NCBI GenBank assembly: GCA_030589835.1
Contig: JAUUZS010000127.1
Span: 1-9,260 of the forward strand
DNA length: 9,260 bases
From: Cyclobacteriaceae bacterium
Lineage (GTDB): Bacteria; Bacteroidota; Bacteroidia; Cytophagales; Cyclobacteriaceae
Direction: 5' to 3'
Shown: positions 7,309 through 9,260 of the stretch, piece by piece
Layout of the letters: every line of letters begins with the position of its first letter
Position numbering within the stretch: the stretch's first letter is position 1
The notes under the pieces: model-generated
The model's input: the letters and a program-made list of their open reading frames with translations, nothing else
Told to the model about the DNA's origin: nothing
Database searches by the model: none
Program-made: the position numbers and the translations under genes

Positions 7309-7353
7309 TTGGATAAGCTTTAAACAAACAGATTGGCATTTTTATCTTGCACT

Positions 7354-7382
7354 TTGACACTGTTTTAATGTTATTTTATGTC
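7354..7382 (+). promoter_or_regulatory. Candidate sigma-70-type promoter before cutA
   Basis: In the 106-nt gap between ackA and cutA there is a perfect TTGACA (7354-7359). Seventeen bases later comes TATGTC (7377-7382), a poor -10 match (three of six). The gap is AT-rich and the leader to cutA would be about 25 nt. The -35 match is good but the -10 is not, and the host's promoter consensus is unknown. Confidence 0.3.
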
Positions 7383-7414
7383 TGTCAGTTTTCCATTGAT
7401 TAGAAAGAACATCT

Positions 7415-7756
7415 ATGCAGGATTTGTTTGTCGATAAACCGGGATATATAGAAGTAACCACAACTGTTTCTGACAAAGATTCCGCTCAAAAAATTGCCGA
7501 CCATCTTATCGGATCAAAGCTTGCTGCCTGTGTTCAAGTGCTTGAGAACGTTTCCTCCACTTATCGCTGGAAAGGAAAAATTGAAAAGGCCGGGGAATGT
7601 ATCATTTTCATTAAAACAAAAATGAATATTTACGGAAAACTAGCAGCCGAATTGAAAAAGATCCATCCATATGAATTACCAGAAATAGTTGCAAAACAAA
7701 TTATCGAGGGTAGTACAGAATATTTGAACTGGATTGAAGAAAACACGATTGAATAG
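7415..7756 (+). CDS. cutA: CutA1-family protein
   Basis: A small trimeric ferredoxin-fold protein related to PII signalling proteins. The name comes from a divalent-cation tolerance phenotype in E. coli, but the true role is not settled. It has 113 residues, the normal length. Family motifs in order: KLAACVQV (35-42), YRWKGKIE (50-57), IKTK (66-69), HPYELPEI (84-91) and YLNWI (103-107). The ATG at 7415 is preceded by a weak AGAAAG; the first ten residues lie before the conserved first strand (YIEVTTT) and are a short extension. It follows a 106-nt gap with a promoter-like element and is only 2 nt from the next gene, so it probably heads a small transcription unit. Confidence 0.95.
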   Translation: MQDLFVDKPGYIEVTTTVSDKDSAQKIADHLIGSKLAACVQVLENVSSTYRWKGKIEKAGECIIFIKTKMNIYGKLAAELKKIHPYELPEIVAKQIIEGSTEYLNWIEENTIE

Positions 7757-7758
7757 TT

Positions 7759-8640
7759 ATGTTTGATATGGATAATATAAATAACGGTGTATCCGGATCA
7801 ACGGTCATCGCAGATAATGCTTTAGAGTATATGCGGAAGGTTGCATTGAATTCAAAAGCATCTGATCGATCCGCATTTTTTTTGGAGATGACGAAGAAGT
7901 CAGATCGTATCTGCAAAAATCTATGGTACATGGCTGGGATTTACAATCAACTCAAAACGGTAATAAAGAATTCCCGTGTAAATACACGTGCTGAACGAGA
8001 TGTGAAAGTTCTTAAAAAAATATTTGATGAACAAGTTGATATAGCTCTAAAAGATGCCAAAGAACGGATTGAGAAAACAGGGAAGTATGCAGTCCGGTTA
8101 TTTATGGTTGAAACATCAATCTTCGTTTTTTCGAATTCAAAATCCATTCTAAAAGCATTAAATATTTTGCACAATCAAGTTGGGACTGAATTAAAAATAC
8201 ATACTATTGAGGCTAAGCCTGGTTCTGAGGGACTGATCTTTGCTGAACAATGCGCGGATATGGGATTTCAAGTGCTCGTTTATCCGGATTTAAACCTCAA
8301 CAACGCGGTTGCCAACTCAGACCTGGTTGTTATAGGTGCTGATCGGCTTTTATCAAGAGAGTTTTTTAACAAATCCGGAACCAGCATTGTTCTGGACTAT
8401 GCCGCAAAGTATGGCAAACAAAGTGTAATCGTTGCTGACCGATCAAAAATTCTGAAACTATCGGATTTTTTGGTTGGCAACGTCCATCAGAATTCGGAAG
8501 CGAATTTTGAATTTAAAAATAAAAATATTAGCGAGATCAGCTATTATTTTGAAAGAATTTCCTACGAAAACGTTACCCGTATAACCACAGATATTGGCAA
8601 TTTTGAATTTGAGGATTTCCGGGTCAGATATTTAGAATAA
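7759..8640 (+). CDS. eIF2B alpha/beta/delta-like protein (MtnA / R15P-isomerase superfamily)
   Basis: A member of the superfamily that includes eukaryotic eIF2B regulatory subunits, methylthioribose-1-phosphate isomerase (MtnA) and archaeal ribose-1,5-bisphosphate isomerase. It has 293 residues: an alpha-helical N-terminal region (about 1-108) and a Rossmann-like C-terminal domain (about 111-290). Recognisable elements are SNSKSILKALN (125-135), IEAKPGSEG (150-158), the conserved IGAD with Asp195 and NKSGT (204-208), followed by YGKQSVIVAD. The isomerases have a catalytic Cys in the loop here occupied by FSNSKS; no Cys is present, so sugar-phosphate isomerase activity is doubtful, and the loop looks more like the eIF2B type. 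It starts 2 nt after cutA with no clear ribosome binding site, suggesting translational coupling. ATG at 7768 is an alternative start. The biological role is unknown; a phosphosugar- or nucleotide-sensing role is only a guess. Confidence 0.8.
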   Translation: MFDMDNINNGVSGSTVIADNALEYMRKVALNSKASDRSAFFLEMTKKSDRICKNLWYMAGIYNQLKTVIKNSRVNTRAERDVKVLKKIFDEQVDIALKDAKERIEKTGKYAVRLFMVETSIFVFSNSKSILKALNILHNQVGTELKIHTIEAKPGSEGLIFAEQCADMGFQVLVYPDLNLNNAVANSDLVVIGADRLLSREFFNKSGTSIVLDYAAKYGKQSVIVADRSKILKLSDFLVGNVHQNSEANFEFKNKNISEISYYFERISYENVTRITTDIGNFEFEDFRVRYLE

Positions 8641-8650
8641 AGGTAAAATC

Positions 8651-8851
8651 ATGAAATCTGGTACCTATGTAACTGAAGTTGGCCAGGATTTTAAAATAAC
8701 AATACCAAAGGAGTTAATTGATCGTATTGGTCTTAATCCTGGTGATAAGCTTGAAATACTGATAAAAAAAATAAGATCGGGAAAACGACTTATTGCAACT
8801 GCTGACAGCAATTTGTTGGATATTCTCAAGATAGGGAAAGATGAAGCGTAA
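8651..8851 (+). CDS. AbrB/SpoVT-type DNA-binding protein, probable antitoxin
   Basis: A 66-residue protein with the swapped-hairpin AbrB fold: the conserved core is KITIPKELIDRIGLNPGDKLEI-like, spanning residues 15-36, with the Ile-Pro-Lys-Glu and Leu-x-Pro-Gly-Asp signatures. Such proteins bind operator DNA as dimers; when paired with a PIN toxin they act as VapB- or MazE-like antitoxins, the C-terminal tail wrapping the toxin. Here the C-terminal part (about 46-66) would be that tail. AAAGG at 8639-8643 precedes the ATG, which is 10 nt after the eIF2B-like gene. The 3' end overlaps the PIN gene by 11 nt, the usual antitoxin-then-toxin order. Autoregulation is expected from the family, but no operator was identified. 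Confidence 0.85.
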   Translation: MKSGTYVTEVGQDFKITIPKELIDRIGLNPGDKLEILIKKIRSGKRLIATADSNLLDILKIGKDEA

Positions 8852-9260
8852 AAAGAAAATATTCATCGATGACAGTTTCTGGATTTCAATTCTGGATTCC
8901 AGTGATACTAACCATCAAATTAACAGAGCAAAGTATGAGTCTCATGTAACAGAAGGCTGCTTACTTTATACTTCAAATCTGGTTCTGGGAAATGCATTTT
9001 CTTATCTATACAAAAATATTTCAAGTGAAGTGGCTGAGCAATTCTACCATTTTATTCTGAGAGCATACAATATGGGAAGCCTGCGGTTGGAATGGGTAGG
9101 TAAAAAATATAGCAAAGAAGCGGTTCAAATCATTTTGAAAGAAAAGAATATATCTGATTTTGACCTAATTGAAGCATCAATATTTGTCATTTGTAAAGCA
9201 AAACGTATAAAACATATTCTTTCGGATAGAATATCTAATACAAGTGCGACGATAAAGGCA
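8841..9260 (+). CDS. PIN-domain protein, probable VapC-like toxin (3' end outside window)
   Basis: An open frame of 140 codons from an ATG at 8841 to the window edge with no stop. PIN domains are Mg-dependent ribonucleases, often cutting tRNA or rRNA as VapC toxins. The start reads KIFIDDSFWISILD (6-19), matching the PIN opening V-D-x-S-x-W, with Asp10 as the first acidic ligand. The helix TSNLVLGNAFSYL (44-56) corresponds to the element that normally carries a conserved Glu; here Asn51 is at that place. A later part, SDFDLIEASIF (105-115) followed by ILSDR (126-130), fits the C-terminal acidic cluster (Asp106 or Asp108, and Asp129). AGGG at 8833-8836 is a possible ribosome binding site, close to the start. 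The 11-nt overlap with the AbrB gene supports a toxin-antitoxin pair. Most of the domain is present; only the last few residues may be missing. Confidence 0.75.
   Translation, partial: MKRKKKIFIDDSFWISILDSSDTNHQINRAKYESHVTEGCLLYTSNLVLGNAFSYLYKNISSEVAEQFYHFILRAYNMGSLRLEWVGKKYSKEAVQIILKEKNISDFDLIEASIFVICKAKRIKHILSDRISNTSATIKA

Noticed and set aside
7300..7309. AATTATAATT palindrome at the end of ackA as a terminator or operator
   Set aside because: All A/T, no G/C stem and no following T-tract; likely chance in AT-rich sequence overlapping the stop codon.
7334..7351. Sigma-54-like promoter (TTGGCA ... TTGCA) before cutA
   Set aside because: The GG and GC elements are separated by 12 nt; sigma-54 promoters need 10, and two extra bases normally abolish function.
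7759..8640. Assignment as methylthioribose-1-phosphate isomerase (mtnA)
   Set aside because: The catalytic Cys loop is not conserved, and no methionine-salvage genes are nearby; only the superfamily assignment is supported.

Overview
The window reads as about 9.3 kb of bacterial chromosome carrying central carbon and energy metabolism. It is densely packed, all genes are on the + strand, and the DNA looks moderately AT-rich. Thirteen protein-coding genes are supported; the first (sucC) is cut by the left edge and the last (a PIN-domain protein) by the right edge. No tRNA, rRNA, CRISPR array, insertion sequence or riboswitch was seen. The gene set suits an anaerobe or ferredoxin-dependent organism. 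Protein style and gene mix suggest a lineage such as the FCB-group candidate phyla (Calditrichota or Marinimicrobia type), but this is an impression; no marker gene fixes the taxonomy.

Layout. (1) 1-1626: the 3' part of sucC and all of sucD (succinyl-CoA synthetase), closed by a clear rho-independent terminator at 1670-1695. (2) 1725-4628: korDABC, a four-subunit 2-oxoacid:ferredoxin oxidoreductase, with korA/korB and korB/korC joined by identical TAATG stop-start overlaps. (3) 4680-5093: ndk, starting at TTG. (4) 5165-7308: a 3-hydroxyacyl-CoA dehydrogenase with an unusual acidic N-terminus, followed 11 nt later by ackA. (5) 7415-8851: cutA, an eIF2B/MtnA-superfamily protein and an AbrB-type small DNA-binding protein, tightly spaced. 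(6) 8841-9260: a PIN-domain protein overlapping the AbrB gene by 11 nt, which looks like the toxin half of a VapBC-type pair.

How the genes work together. KorDABC interconverts 2-oxoglutarate and succinyl-CoA using ferredoxin. SucCD interconverts succinyl-CoA and succinate with substrate-level NTP formation or use. Ndk balances the nucleoside triphosphate pool. The block could run in an oxidative TCA cycle with ferredoxin as acceptor or in a reductive (CO2-fixing) direction; the sequence alone does not decide. The dehydrogenase and acetate kinase add acyl-CoA and acetate/ATP chemistry.

Most of the window is ordinary. The parts that deserve a second look are the eIF2B-like protein, which lacks the isomerase cysteine and sits between cutA and an AbrB/PIN pair; the PIN protein with Asn where an acidic residue is usual; and the dehydrogenase with an acidic leader and a Thr at a catalytic Asn position. 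I found no convincing wholly new system.
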